From: Gentiana macrophylla
Taxonomy: Eukaryota > Streptophyta > Magnoliopsida > Gentianales > Gentianaceae
NCBI GenBank assembly: GCA_026214975.1
Contig: CM047808.1
Location: forward strand, 4,639,262-4,703,261
Direction of reading: 5' to 3'
Length of the DNA: 64,000 nucleotides
Notes under the pieces: model-generated
Told to the model about the DNA's origin: nothing
Database searches by the model: none
What the model saw: the letters and a program-made list of their open reading frames with translations, nothing else
In this document: positions 47,712-58,663 of the stretch, one piece after another
How the letters are laid out: each line of letters begins with the position of its first letter
Numbering within the stretch: position 1 is the first letter of the stretch
Translations under genes and position numbers: made by a program

Positions 47712-49840
47712 GAGTCGAGTCTTGATGTAGAGTTGTTAAAGCTGTTGTTGTTCTAAATCTTTAGACCAATTATTTGATAAGATTTCTTCAACAATTCTTT
47801 GATGAAAAGGTTTAAACTGATGGGGTTTGAATAAAGGGAATGCATACTTTAGCACACAAGGAGAGAAATAAAAGTACCGGGTCACCGACTATGCACGTGG
47901 GTGAGATATACGGGAGCTGAGTTGAGTTGAAATCTTGAGTTGGCGATCGGGAATGACTCGGTAGCCTCTTTCCTATATTCATGGCTCCTTGATACATACA
48001 ACACGACCACTCACAAATTCACAATGACTTCGTTTCTTCACCAGTTTTGCTATAAGCGGCACAACCCTTTTGAAATAGATCGCCCTAATTGATTTGAGAA
48101 TACACTTGATCGCAACATTCTCTCTTGTAACAACGGGCAAAAATACAAAGGCAAAGATCGCAAACAGTAAGATTTTCTTATATCTTGCTTATGAGGCTAT
48201 CTTAATTCGTAAAAAAATGAAGCTAAATGATAGTTGCTAAAATAAAAATAATAATGAAACATACCTAAAATTTCGGACTATGTTTCTATATTGCTTTAGT
48301 ATCACATCCCCTCCATCCTCCATGCTGATCTTCTCCATAATCTATAATAAAAAAACCAAATTTGATGTGGAATGGAATGTGTAAAAACGATTTTGAACAT
48401 ATTAAAATCAACCTATTTGTTACTATCCATTTACTAAACAATTCACATCGTTTACCTATTACGTTGGGTCGGGTAGATAAAAAATCAGTACATAGCTATC
48501 TTTTTGATCAAAACACAAAATAGACTCTTTTTTTTTAATCTACTGCAAAATGAGATTTATCTATCTAAACTCTTAAATATGTCTGTCATCCTCTCGATCA
48601 AAACACAAAAAAAATACACTTTTATGCTCATTTGTTACTAGAAAATGAACAGATTTAACACTTTTAAGAATGACTTTCATCATTTTTGATCGAAACACAA
48701 AAAAGAAGAAATTAAGCAGAGTATTGTTGTCCCCACTGATAACCCGCCTTCTAACCGCATCTTATGCGAACTCTTCCCATCGAAATTTCACTCCAAATCT
48801 AAAAAACCCATTTCAAATCTACAGCCAAAACGAACGATAACGATAACGTGTTTTAAAGTATTATTTAGCTAAAAAAGTTCAAGAACACTTCTAGATTAAG
48901 AAAATATGTTCTCGAATTTCTTACCCGATCGTAGTAAAACTTGTATCAAAATGAAATTTTTTTCCTTGTGAGCATTTTGATGTGATTAATTTGTGATTTC
49001 GATGGCCGAAACGATTGAGGAGATTTTTTTCTTCTTCTCCTTTTTTTCTCTTTTCTTCCCCTCTCCCCCGTCTTGCCGCCTCTCTGCTTTTGGAAAAGCT
49101 GAAATGTAGGGTTTGGGCCTTTGGGGTTAAACAGGGGTCGGTATATTTCCCTTTTTACCCATATTAAAAGTTACTATCTCCGTCTTATAAAAATTGTCCA
49201 TTTTATGTTTTACAAACAATTAATATGTTTTATTTTAAATAGTTATGGACATATATATCTCTATCGAATGATAAATGCTATTTTAGAAGAAAGAATGAGA
49301 GACATTAGCGGTTATCTGTAACGATCGACACACGGTGATCTCCACCGTTGATCGTGTTAGATTTATATCATTATCAATTTAATTCATTATAATCAGCGGT
49401 GGACATCATTTGTGTCATTCGTCGTTAATTACATGGCCGTTGTCTTTCTATCGTTACTCATTTTAAAATGTGAAATGAATATATAAACATTAAATGTAAT
49501 GACAGTATCTTGGAAAAAATGTATTAAATAATATATTGATTTTTTAAATTTGATGACTTTTTAGAAAAATTCATTTTTAAAAATAGACATTTTTCCTTTA
49601 AAATCCCATAAATACCCTTTTACCATCTATCTCAACACCACTTGATTTATTTGAAAATAGCTTATAAAAAAAATATCGGAACACACAAAACAATAAAAGA
49701 TCTTTTATACTTTTTATGAAGATACGAGGTTTCACAGATTTCGTTATTTTTTTGTGCAGTAACAAATCTTCAATTTTTTTTAATATCAATACTGAGTTGT
49801 AGTAACAAATCAATGCATTTGTTGCCGTCATGTAGCAAAT
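47712..49840. other. Upstream region of the PPR gene, no other gene seen
   Basis: The first few hundred bases would hold the PPR promoter, but I see no decisive TATA box. A Stowaway-like start (CTATCTCCGTCTTATAAAAA) at about 49174 has no matching end. Confidence 0.4.
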
Positions 49841-49847
49841 ATCTCTC

Positions 49848-50040
49848 CAATGAAGAGAATTAAATTATTTGTTTGAGGTAAAAAAAGTAGGGAGGTTCTA
49901 ACATGAAGACTCTAACATGGAGAGTGACTCATGTGGCATAATCTGAACCACACAGTTTCATTTAAGGAAGAGAATTAAGTTATTTGTTTGAGGTAAAAGT
50001 AGGGAGGTTCTAACATGGAGACTCTAACATGGGGAGTGAT
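49848..50040. repeat. Duplicated 75-bp segment at the MITE border
   Basis: AGAGAATTAAATTATTTGTT...GGGAGGTTCTAACATG occurs at 49855-49925 and again at 49970-50040 with few differences. The second copy includes the start of the MITE below. Confidence 0.7.
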
Positions 50041-50151
50041 CGGTGCAAGATATCTGACCACACAGCTTCATTCTCAGAATGAAAGCTGTGTGGTCAGGAC
50101 ATGCCACTTGTCGTCACTCCCTCATATTAAATCCCCATGTTAAATTTCCCG
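50004..50151. mobile_element. Foldback MITE with GGGA termini
   Basis: The left end GGGAGGTTCTAACATGG...GGGGAGTGA pairs with the right end TCACTCCC...CCCCATGTTAAATTTCCC. A near-perfect central hairpin, TCTGACCACACAGCTTCATT with its complement, lies at about 50060-50098. The flanks TAAAAGTA and GAAAAGTA suggest an 8-bp duplication with one mismatch. The GGGA termini recall the MULE-type MITE at 18665. Confidence 0.65.
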
Positions 50152-50659
50152 AAAAGTATACTCAATGCGTTCTATTTTATTTATCCATGTTTCATTTTTT
50201 GTTTATCCTAAAATACGTGTCAATTTTGTGCATTAATTGACAAATTTCTTCAAATGTTCTTCCAACTTTGCATTATTTGCAATAAAATGTGTGTAGCATC
50301 AAATGCATCAACAAATAATTAAAGTGCATTAATGTAAAAATATTGGATCAATTAATGAAATTCAAAGTATTATTTACACTTTTCTTAATATGTGTGAAAA
50401 ATCAAACGGAGACATAAATAAAATGTATTTTGACGGAGATTTTTTTGGCTTATTGAGTTTTTTTTCGATGTTGGGTGGGGTAAAACTTTTTTCTGACATG
50501 TTATCGTCAAGTGCGGATGTAGTATTTTCGACACGAGAGTCAAAAATTTATCAATTTTTTTCGTATCACATATATATTTGGATATTCAATTCTATAAATG
50601 TAATCATGTGGAAGTAGATAATAATAGGAGGTCAATATATAAAGATAAGAAATTAATAT

Positions 50660-50660
<1 letters not shown>

Positions 50661-50728
<68 letters not shown>
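50661..50728. repeat. (AT)n microsatellite
   Basis: More than 30 AT units, ending in a short (TG)n run. Confidence 0.9.
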
Positions 50729-50736
<8 letters not shown>

Positions 50737-50806
50737 TTGTAAAAAGATTTCTACTATTCATACATAATATTTTTATTTTATTATCTGACGCACCAGTATT
50801 TGGCAA

Positions 50807-51710
50807 TGTAAAGCCGCCCCAGTTATCGTCATCTTTTTTTCTTTTATAAATGATAAATCTTTAGTTGAATTTACTCTGCTTCAATGTCATAAAATTCTCG
50901 TTGTAGATTTGCTTTGTGGTTTGCTACAGATTTGATGTATAATATGTTTGGCATACGTTCTACATTTATGTATGAGAATTTTGTCTTAATTGAGTGTAAA
51001 CATGCATTTAACGTGTTAGGTAATATAATTGCTAAACACATGTTAGATAAATCCGCTTACACTAAATTCAATCTTTAATACAACATTCATAGGCAAACTT
51101 GGAAAAATACTTGTGTGGAAAGGAGAGTGACATGTGAAACGATCAGGACCATGTTGTTTAAATACAGAATGAAACTGTGTGCTTCATATGTCTCCACACG
51201 TGTAAAGACACCACACAAATATATTTCCCGTAAACTTGATGTGGTAAGTGGTAACTTAATTAGTTCAATCCCCATGATTTGGTCTAGTTGTAATCTCTTT
51301 GTTTGTATTAATGAAATCCTTTCGATTCGGTGGGATAAAAAAAAGAAGAAAAAAAAATCCCCATGATTTGTCCATGATTGAACTAAAACTTTTGTTCAAG
51401 TACTAAAGTATTACCTCCGTCTAAAAATGTAAATTAATTTAGTTTTTTGGTTTGTCTTAAAATATAAGTCTATTTATTACATTTTTTTTACCCCTTATTT
51501 ATTATATACCCAACTACTTTTTACTATTTATATTAATACCAATGAAAGATTATTTTAGTTTTTTTAATCAAAATTAATGGCACATAACAAATATAACTAA
51601 CTTTTGAATGCAAAGGAGCATAAATGAAGGGTTTATTTGAAACCTTTGAACCACTAATTCTATCATTAAGTTACACACCAAATAAAAAATAAAGAATAAG
51701 CACCCTTTCA

Positions 51711-51751
<41 letters not shown>

Positions 51752-52106
51752 GCACAATGCATGTGTTCAACCACTACTACTCCGATTAAAAATTAGCAAC
51801 ATCATAAATTAATAGTAACAATCGAAATGATAATAATACTCTCACCGACAACAAATATAAGTCGTTGCAGGGCTTTCACACAAAGTAAGAAAAAAATGAA
51901 TGGATGTCATAAACTTTATGAAAAAATGGTATATATAAATATTAGTTGTCGATTATTAATACAATAGTTATAAAGTAATGATAATCGATTAGATTGATAA
52001 TAAATTATGGATAAAATGATAAAAAATTCATTAGTAATGTATTATGATTTATACTAATGGTGCAATTGGTTCCCAGATGGTACGGTTCATGTGGTAGAAA
52101 CGATGG
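50807..52106. other. Gene-free stretch with a poly-A tract
   Basis: A run of about 38 A lies at 51713-51750. A Stowaway-like start ACCTCCGTCTAAAAATG at about 51412 lacks a matching end. No gene is recognised. Confidence 0.45.
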
Positions 52107-52298
52107 CACGACAAATTTTACAATACAACCGTTGTAGAAATAATCTATTACGTGACATATATTTCAACCTTTCAATTCTAATCTCTAACAAATGATAAAA
52201 GTGTTTTATAGGAATGAGAGTAAAAATGGAAGGTTCGCTAGCTCATTAATGGCGTTTTGCATAACATTCTTACAAAATTCTTGACACTTTATGATTCT
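52107..52298. mobile_element. Foldback MITE, family A, diverged copy 3
   Basis: It shares AATACAACCGTTGTAG, CTAATCTCTAACAAATGATA and AAAGTGTTTTATA with the copies at 12877 and 20172. The ends are eroded. Confidence 0.45.
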
Positions 52299-52489
52299 CA
52301 AAAGGTACGGGTCACGCGTAAAAAAAACGTCCAAGGATAGAATTTCAATGAGGGCCACTCATTTACCATGATTTTTTACGAGAAATTATGCGGATATAAC
52401 GATGGTGCCACAATGAGTGATACAACACATGCTTTTATCATCGATTATGATGTAGGAGAGGTGATAGTGCTCGCCATAAAAAATACGAC

Positions 52490-52660
52490 TCGACAATCAT
52501 ACGCTCTACTCAAATAGATTTCGCGGAAAACCAGCTATATCCGATCTTAGTTGGGCTTTCACCCCTAGCCACAAGTCATCCCCGTATTTTGCCACATACG
52601 TGGGTTCGGTCCTCCAAGACCTGTTAGAGCTCTCTTCAACCTGCACATGGCTAGATCGAG
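52490..52660 (-). pseudogene. rrn26: Mitochondrial rrn26 fragment (nuclear mitochondrial DNA)
   Basis: On the - strand the sequence follows a large-subunit rRNA: CATGTGCAGGTTGAAG, GGAGGACCGAACCCACGTAT, GATGACTTGTGGCTAGGGGT, ATAGCTGGTTTTCCGCGAAA and TAGAGCGTATGA. The variant ATACGGGGATGACTTGTGG fits the plant mitochondrial gene better than the plastid 23S, by my memory of both. It covers about 170 bp and is non-functional here. Confidence 0.8.
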
Positions 52661-52754
52661 CGCAACCCTCATGTTTAGTTGCCATCGTTGAGTTTGGAAC
52701 CCTGAACAGACTGCCTGTGATAAGCCGGAGGAAGGTGAGGATGACGTCAAGTCA
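52657..52754 (+). pseudogene. rrn16: Plastid-type rrn16 fragment
   Basis: The + strand reads CGAGCGCAACCCTCATG, TTTAGTTGCCATCGTTGAG, TTTGGAACCCTGAACAGACT and AAGCCGGAGGAAGGTGAGGA, ending at GACGTCAAGTCA. This is the conserved 3' region of the plastid 16S rRNA. Changes at CG sites (CTCATG for CTCGTG) fit nuclear decay. It abuts the rrn26 fragment with four shared bases, CGAG. Confidence 0.85.
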
Positions 52755-52864
52755 CAACACATCTTTAATTTATACCATTGATTAAAACGTGGGACCTATT
52801 GATTCCTATGTATCCCATAAATATCAATGGTGTAAAAGTGTGTTGCCAAGATTTTATTGTTGCA
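52754..52864. mobile_element. Foldback MITE, family B, copy 2
   Basis: It runs from ACAACACATCTTTAATTTAT to GTGTGTTGCCAAGATTTTAT and shares ATACCATTGATT and the inverted GTGTTG ends with the copy at 5809. A half copy with ACAACACATGCTTTTATCAT lies at about 52425, on the other side of the organellar fragments. Confidence 0.5.
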
Positions 52865-53280
52865 CAAACATTTGTCTATTATGATGCAAGACCTATCAAT
52901 TGTGATGCAAGACACTCGTTGCCGCATGACACAACCATCGTAATCGATTATCTCAGCAGCATCATTCATTTTTTACGGTGTTCTTAGAGTGGAGATATCA
53001 AAGGTAGGTATCTACGTCACAATTTTTAATTGTTCTCTTAATCTGTGATATTATACACTCAACACGCCTCTGCAATCCCGATGAAATTAAATCGACACAG
53101 GACCCCAGAGATTCAAAATATTAATTTATTAATTATATTTAAAGTTATTTTAGTTTTTTATTATAATAATTATCACTTTTAAAACTTCGTGTACATATAA
53201 TTCACAATTTCAACATAGCACTACATTGTAAACTTGAAATAGCATTTATTTCTCAATGATGTAAAGAGAGTAGTCAATAG

Positions 53281-53751
53281 TACTGAAGGAAATCAGAATA
53301 GATGGAAAAGACAAGACAGTTGTTTTATTGATAATAAAATATAAGAAATACAATCTCTATTTATAGTATTAAGAAATACAACCTCTATTTATAGTATTAC
53401 TATGGTGATTAATAGATAACCACTACTTAATTAAATAAAAATAATAAAGATAAATCCTAACAACAAATAGAGATAAAAACTAACAACTAATAGATAATAA
53501 TTTATTTTGACAACTTTTATTTTTTTCAAATGATGAAGAAAATCAAAATAGATGAAAAGGACAGTTGTTTTATTGATAATAAAATATAAGAAATACAACC
53601 CCTATTTATAGTACTACTATGGTGATTAATAGATAACCACTACTTAATTAAATAAAAATAATAAAGATAAATCCTAACAACTAATAGAGATAAAAACTAA
53701 CAACTAATAGATAATAATTTATTTTGACAACTTTTATTTTTTTCAAATGAC
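53281..53751. repeat. Tandem duplication of about 245 bp
   Basis: Copies at 53281-53525 and 53526-53751 share GTTTTATTGATAATAAAATA, CTATGGTGATTAATAGATAA and TTTATTTTGACAACTTTTAT, with only a few differences. Copy 1 also carries an extra internal repeat of about 28 bp (AAGAAATACAACCTCTATTT). Confidence 0.85.
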
Positions 53752-53814
53752 ATTGTTTATATTTTGAGATCCATGACTTTATCTTCTATTAAGACTATCA
53801 TTGTGTACTTGGTA

Positions 53815-53900
53815 TATTGCTCTAGTGTTTAGACACTAGAATCTTCCCGCTATCCAATAAAGAGACTAGCGTTCGAACCCCGTTTAAAACGTTTAATGAG
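53815..53900 (+). mobile_element. Possible SINE head with B box
   Basis: TAGCGTTCGAACCCCG is a good polymerase III B box. The matching A box is only suggested by TTGGTATATTGCTCTAGTG upstream. No tail or duplication is seen. Confidence 0.3.
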
Positions 53901-54334
53901 TGTGTATCTCTTTCGTCTCCGAAAACAAAATATAGTACTATCATTTATTTATTTTTACCTGTGAATTCTGCAAACTCCATGCATGTGAACATACAGAGAT
54001 TCCTCTTTTCTTTTTTCTGTTTGGCTTGTAGTAATTTTGGTTACTGAGAATACTGAAAGACATAGTAAAAGGAAAATAATACATACACGTAAAGTTATCC
54101 ACGCACACATCCGGCCACATAAAAGGTCAATTTTGTGGTTTTTTTTTTGTTTTTTTGTTTTTCGGTATTATTTTCTAAAGTTATAAAATTTATGGTGATA
54201 AAATGATTGTTGTGTAGTTTGTGTAGATAATCTATTATGCCTGAATAATCTTCCTAAAAACATGGAGAAGACAGAGTCAACACTTCGAGTCTTAGTACAA
54301 AGTCAGTCGGTGAGGGTTAGTCTAGGGTGTGGAG

Positions 54335-55864
54335 TAGATGTGGCGGTTTCGTGTCGGGTGGGTTTTTAGTTAGACACGCCCGGTTCGGGTATAAAGGAAT
54401 TGGAACCGTCGGTTCAAATTTCTAGCCGGTTATGTCGGTCTCGAACTCCAGCGGGTTTGGCGGTCTCCGGGCCGGTTTGAGTTTCAGCGGTTCCAGGTCC
54501 AAGCTGTTGAGATCACGGATCCAAAAAAAAAATTGATATTTTTTATTATAAAATTTGTATAACTTACGTTAAAATTAATAATAAATTATAAATGGTTATT
54601 AAACTATATATAATATTTAATTTCATAACTATAGTTTAAAAAAACACACAGATTGGAACATATATTCTAAACCGACAACCTTTCTGGACCTAATAATCCT
54701 ATTTTATACGAATAAAAGAATTTGGTGTAGTTTATTAATATTTTGTAACAATTTTTTAAATATTATTTTTTAATCAAGGTTAGATGATGTTCACATACTA
54801 AAAGAATGAAAAAATCAAACCAACCATTTTTACTACTAAGAATACAATAAACTTTCTCAAAAAATATTACAATAAACAACACTTGACATTTATTGTAACG
54901 ACCATTTTCGATTACATTAATTTATTACAATACAATACAATACAATACAATAAAGGATGGATACAGATTACTCATCGTAACGGCGACACTAATAAAACTA
55001 AACTAATAAAACAAAACACTACAACAAACAACATTCAACATTGATATTATATCGCTTTTTCATAACGTGCATGTAAATGTTGTTACATGTCACGTCTTAC
55101 CCGTCTCAACGTCTCCGCGCATCATGCATATAATTTTCATATTCCTCGGTATGCTTTGTTCGTAAGTGTCGCATATACATAAGAAACAAAACCGATTCCA
55201 CACTCATAATGATAGGTTTTTTTTTTGCAAGCGTTACAAACAACCTTAAATTTTGAAGGATTCAGCCGGGTAAGTTCATCAATAACATTTTCTTTTCAAA
55301 AAAAAAACTTAAAATTCGACACAATGATAGAGCATTGCAAAATAATATATTTGAACATTATAAAGTACACAAATTTATTGAGAAAAACTTCAATTCAATA
55401 TCCAAATATATTATAATGGTAGATAATATAATGATAATATGAGAGTTACAAGAGAATTGTGAGGAAAAGTGATGAAATGAGTGTGTATTTATAGTGTGAT
55501 AAGTGTGTATTTAACTATTTATAGTGTGATGAGTGTATGATATTTTAAAGTTTAAAAATTAAAAATATTTTATTCAAAAAATTTGAAAAAATAGACGTTG
55601 GCAACAGTTGGGAAAAGAAAAAAGAAAAAAAAAGCGGTTCGGTTCTCCGGTCCGGTTCCGGCTGGTTAGACCTCCGGTTTAGCGGCCGGTTCGCAGGACC
55701 GCCGGTTACGGGCCGGTCCGGGTCGGGTAGAACCTTAAACCGGGCAGACCCGGCTACCCGCCGGTTTTAGGACCCGTGTACCCGTCGGTTCCGGCTACCC
55801 GCCAGTTTGTACCCAAGACCCGCCGGGTCGGGCCCAGTAAAAGACCCGGAACCGGCCAGGTCTA
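54335..55864 (-). mobile_element. Non-autonomous hAT element
   Basis: A 1,530-bp element is flanked by a perfect 8-bp duplication GTGTGGAG (54327-54334, 55865-55872). Its ends TAGATGTGGCGGTTTCG and, on the - strand, TAGACCTGGCCGGTTCC are imperfect inverted repeats. Both subterminal zones (54335-54510 and 55635-55864) are dense in CCGGTT, CGGGT and their complements, while the core is very AT-rich. On the - strand near 55130-55290 a BED zinc-finger remnant is readable (FKVVCNACKK, then GFVSYVYATLTNKAY). No catalytic transposase domain remains, so it would depend on another hAT element. Confidence 0.8.
55130..55290 (-). pseudogene. BED zinc-finger relic in the hAT element
   Basis: The first Cys pair (CNAC) is followed by basic and aromatic residues, then a run of A that breaks the frame and YHYECGIGFVSYVY in a neighbouring frame. 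BED fingers bind the transposon ends in hAT proteins. It is a short decayed piece. Confidence 0.5.
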
Positions 55865-55872
55865 GTGTGGAG

Positions 55873-56399
55873 TTACGATGTGTCAAAATCTGGCTACACT
55901 GTTTCAATCCAGAATCAAACCGTGTGTTTCAGATTTAGACATACTGTTTTGGTATACAGAAGGGTAATTATTGGTGTGTATTCATGGTGTAAGGATATAT
56001 CGTGTCACTCGTAATGTCATAATTGTAGTTGTACTACTAATTGGGATGATAAACGGCGGGGGTGAATACATGAATATATTTCAGTGGTGTCACCGGAGTC
56101 TTAAAAACTATATTTTTTTACCAAAAAAAATTCCACTAGAGCCACCAAAGCCTAAAACTGTATTTCTTTTATCGACAAAACGACATTTTTTAATAACAAA
56201 ATACATCGTATTAATTCTAAAAAACATTCCCGGATCTCAGTGGGTCATTTGACTCCACCCGGAAACATGTGTGTTCGACTCTGATCAACGGTGCAGATTA
56301 TCGTTGTGTTACACGACTTGTGCCTGCCCGTATCATTATTTTTTTTAATATTGTATTGATACACCAGAAATTGCCCCGCTCCTATTATAATATTTTATC
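55873..56399. other. Gene-free stretch between hAT and the truncated LTR
   Basis: A 93-codon + strand frame at 55971-56252 has no recognisable motif. Nothing else is supported. Confidence 0.4.
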
Positions 56400-57089
56400 T
56401 TCCTAACGAGATCAGTCAACGGCCGGTCAAGTATGTCACCGCCTCGCCATCGATTAAACCAGTGATTATCGAGCCCCTCCGCGACATGTATCGGCGGACC
56501 CTGCACTGCGGGCCTCGCCAACGAAGTTTATCGGTGACCTCGCCTTTCGGCGAGCTTATCTATTGTGAAGATCACCGGGCTCGGCCTCTCGACCTCGATT
56601 AAATCGACCTCGGCCTCTTGACCTCGATTCGTCTACCTCGGCTCGAGGCCTCGATCATCCGCTAAGCCTCGTATCCGAGCCATTATCTTAGCCACGTGTC
56701 TTATCCTACTCGCTTGGCCTTAACAGTAAATACACACTAAGCCCTAAATGGGCTCATACCTATAAATAGGAGGTCTCCTTCACCATAACCGATTTTTAGG
56801 GATATACCGAATACAACACTTGGCTCCACACTAAATAAGCCAACTCTTCCAATACCGAGAACTACGCGTGGCTTGATCCCTCTCTACTGTGGCACGAGGC
56901 GACCTCCATGGCTCGATTTCACAACCATCCAAACACCGTCCTTTTGGACGGAGAGCCACCACTATATACACGAGGAATGATATCCTTCCGTTTGATAACA
57001 TTTGATGTACCATTTTGGCATCATCAAATGGCTCGTTACGGGAAATGACTTGAAAGCCATCTTTTTCCGGCCAGATCTGCATTTTCCGG
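56400..57089 (+). repeat. Truncated LTR and 5' leader of another Ty3/Gypsy element
   Basis: A TATA-like CCTATAAATAGGAGGTCTCC at about 56757-56776 sits in a GC-rich region with repeated CTCGGCCTC/GACCTCGATT motifs, as in many Tat-type LTRs. Near 57014 TTTTGGCATCATC followed by GGGAAATGACTTGAAAGCC resembles a primer site and leader. The Athila-like element interrupts it at 57090. The left border was not fixed. Confidence 0.4.
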
Positions 57090-58648
57090 TGTCACGGATT
57101 TTATCTATGCAAAACAAACAAGTAATATAATTTATAAATCCGGTATTCCCCAAGTGCAGGGATCATAGTATAGCGATTGATACCGGAGTCGATCTCAGGG
57201 AATCGAGGTTGTTTAATCTAGTTTTATTAATTCTTCCTAAGAACGTCACAACACAAAACAAAACTAAAAGCGAAAACTAACAAATAAACCGGACAGAGGA
57301 TCAACAATCCAAAGCCAGGAAAGATCGTTAATGAACCAAACTAACTAAACTAATTGTAATCTATAAACTAAGGAAACAACTCAATTAATTTAACGAAGAA
57401 CAAGCAATGATCCACCTATCTCACAACTCTCAACTTCTACCCTAGATCGTTTGGTGAAGATTAAATAAAGGTTGTGGTTCACCTATCAAAGGTATGAACT
57501 TCTACTCGTAGATAATTCGTTTTGCAATCTTTTATCTCTCGATCTTAAAGATTAACGCTCTCAAACCAAAGGTGTAAGATTTATTCAATCTAGCAACCTA
57601 GATTTCTAACCTAACAACTCTCGTTATATATAGGTTAAAAGTCTAATCTTTCCTATGGTGATCTAGGTTTACATCGATTTTCATCATATAGTAAACATCA
57701 ACATGCAACATATCTCGATTTAAATTGCAACATAACAAATAAACATCGAAAAGAAACAACTTTAATTTAAATACTCACAAACATCCAAAGATTGAAATTG
57801 AAAACGTTGCGGAGATTGGCTTCACATGCTTGTTCAAGGAAGCCTTAGCTTCTAATCATCATCGAAATCGATCAACAAAATAAAAGGAATAAAAAGATGT
57901 TTTTGATCGAAAAGAAAACAACAAAAGTCGCCTGAGGGCTTAGGGCCGCTAGGGTCGAAAAATATGGTGATTAGGGTTTGGTAAACGCGCCTATTTATAG
58001 GTTTTTAGGTCGGTTTATTGAGTCGGTGCCGTGGGACGCCCGTCCACTATCTTGGACTTCGTCCAACCTCTATGAACGGAGAATGAACGCTCGTTCAAGA
58101 CGCGTCTGAACTCTCTCGAATGTAAAATACGATTACGGACGCTTGATTCACTTTTATGGACGCCCGCCCACTACTTAGCTCCAGTATTTTGCTCATAACT
58201 TCACTTCTAGGGCTCCAAATGAGGTGATTCAACATGCGTTGGAAAGCTATTTCAATCCTCTACAACTTTCATCAAGACAACTTTCCCTGAAAGTGCCTAC
58301 AAGTGTGGACAAAATCCCCATTAAGTGCCTGGTTCCGGTTTCTTCAATGATTCTTCACTTAAACATCTTTCAACTCTTCCATCTTCGTGTGATCATCGTT
58401 TAAGCTCCTTACTCATCATGAAAACGTATCTAACAACATGATAAAAACATGCAAAATGTAACATCATACGAATAAACATAAAACACCGATAAAATCACGT
58501 AAATATCTCGATTTTGCATTTAAACACATTTAAAACTCGTTTGCTCAATAAATCTAATAAGCACTTACTTTTCTATGCAATTTATCAGATTATGGGAGAA
58601 ATCGTTACGAAATATAACGGTATAAATCATATAAAATCACCCTTAACA
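57090..58648 (-). repeat. 3' LTR of the Athila-like element
   Basis: On the - strand it starts TGTTAAGGGTGATTTTATA and ends AAATCCGTGACA, 1,559 bp. The border with the interior is fixed by the adjacent purine tract. Confidence 0.82.
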
Positions 58649-58663
58649 ACTCCCCCACACTTA
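58649..58663 (-). other. Polypurine tract of the Athila-like element
   Basis: On the - strand AAGTGTGGGGGAGT directly precedes the LTR. Confidence 0.75.

Noticed and set aside
49174..49320. Stowaway MITE
   Set aside because: Only one end (CTATCTCCGTCTTATAAAAA) is present; no inverted partner or TA duplication was found. The same holds for about 19770 and 51412.
52565..52785. Open frames of 61-65 codons on both strands
   Set aside because: They lie in rRNA gene fragments of organellar origin and are not proteins.
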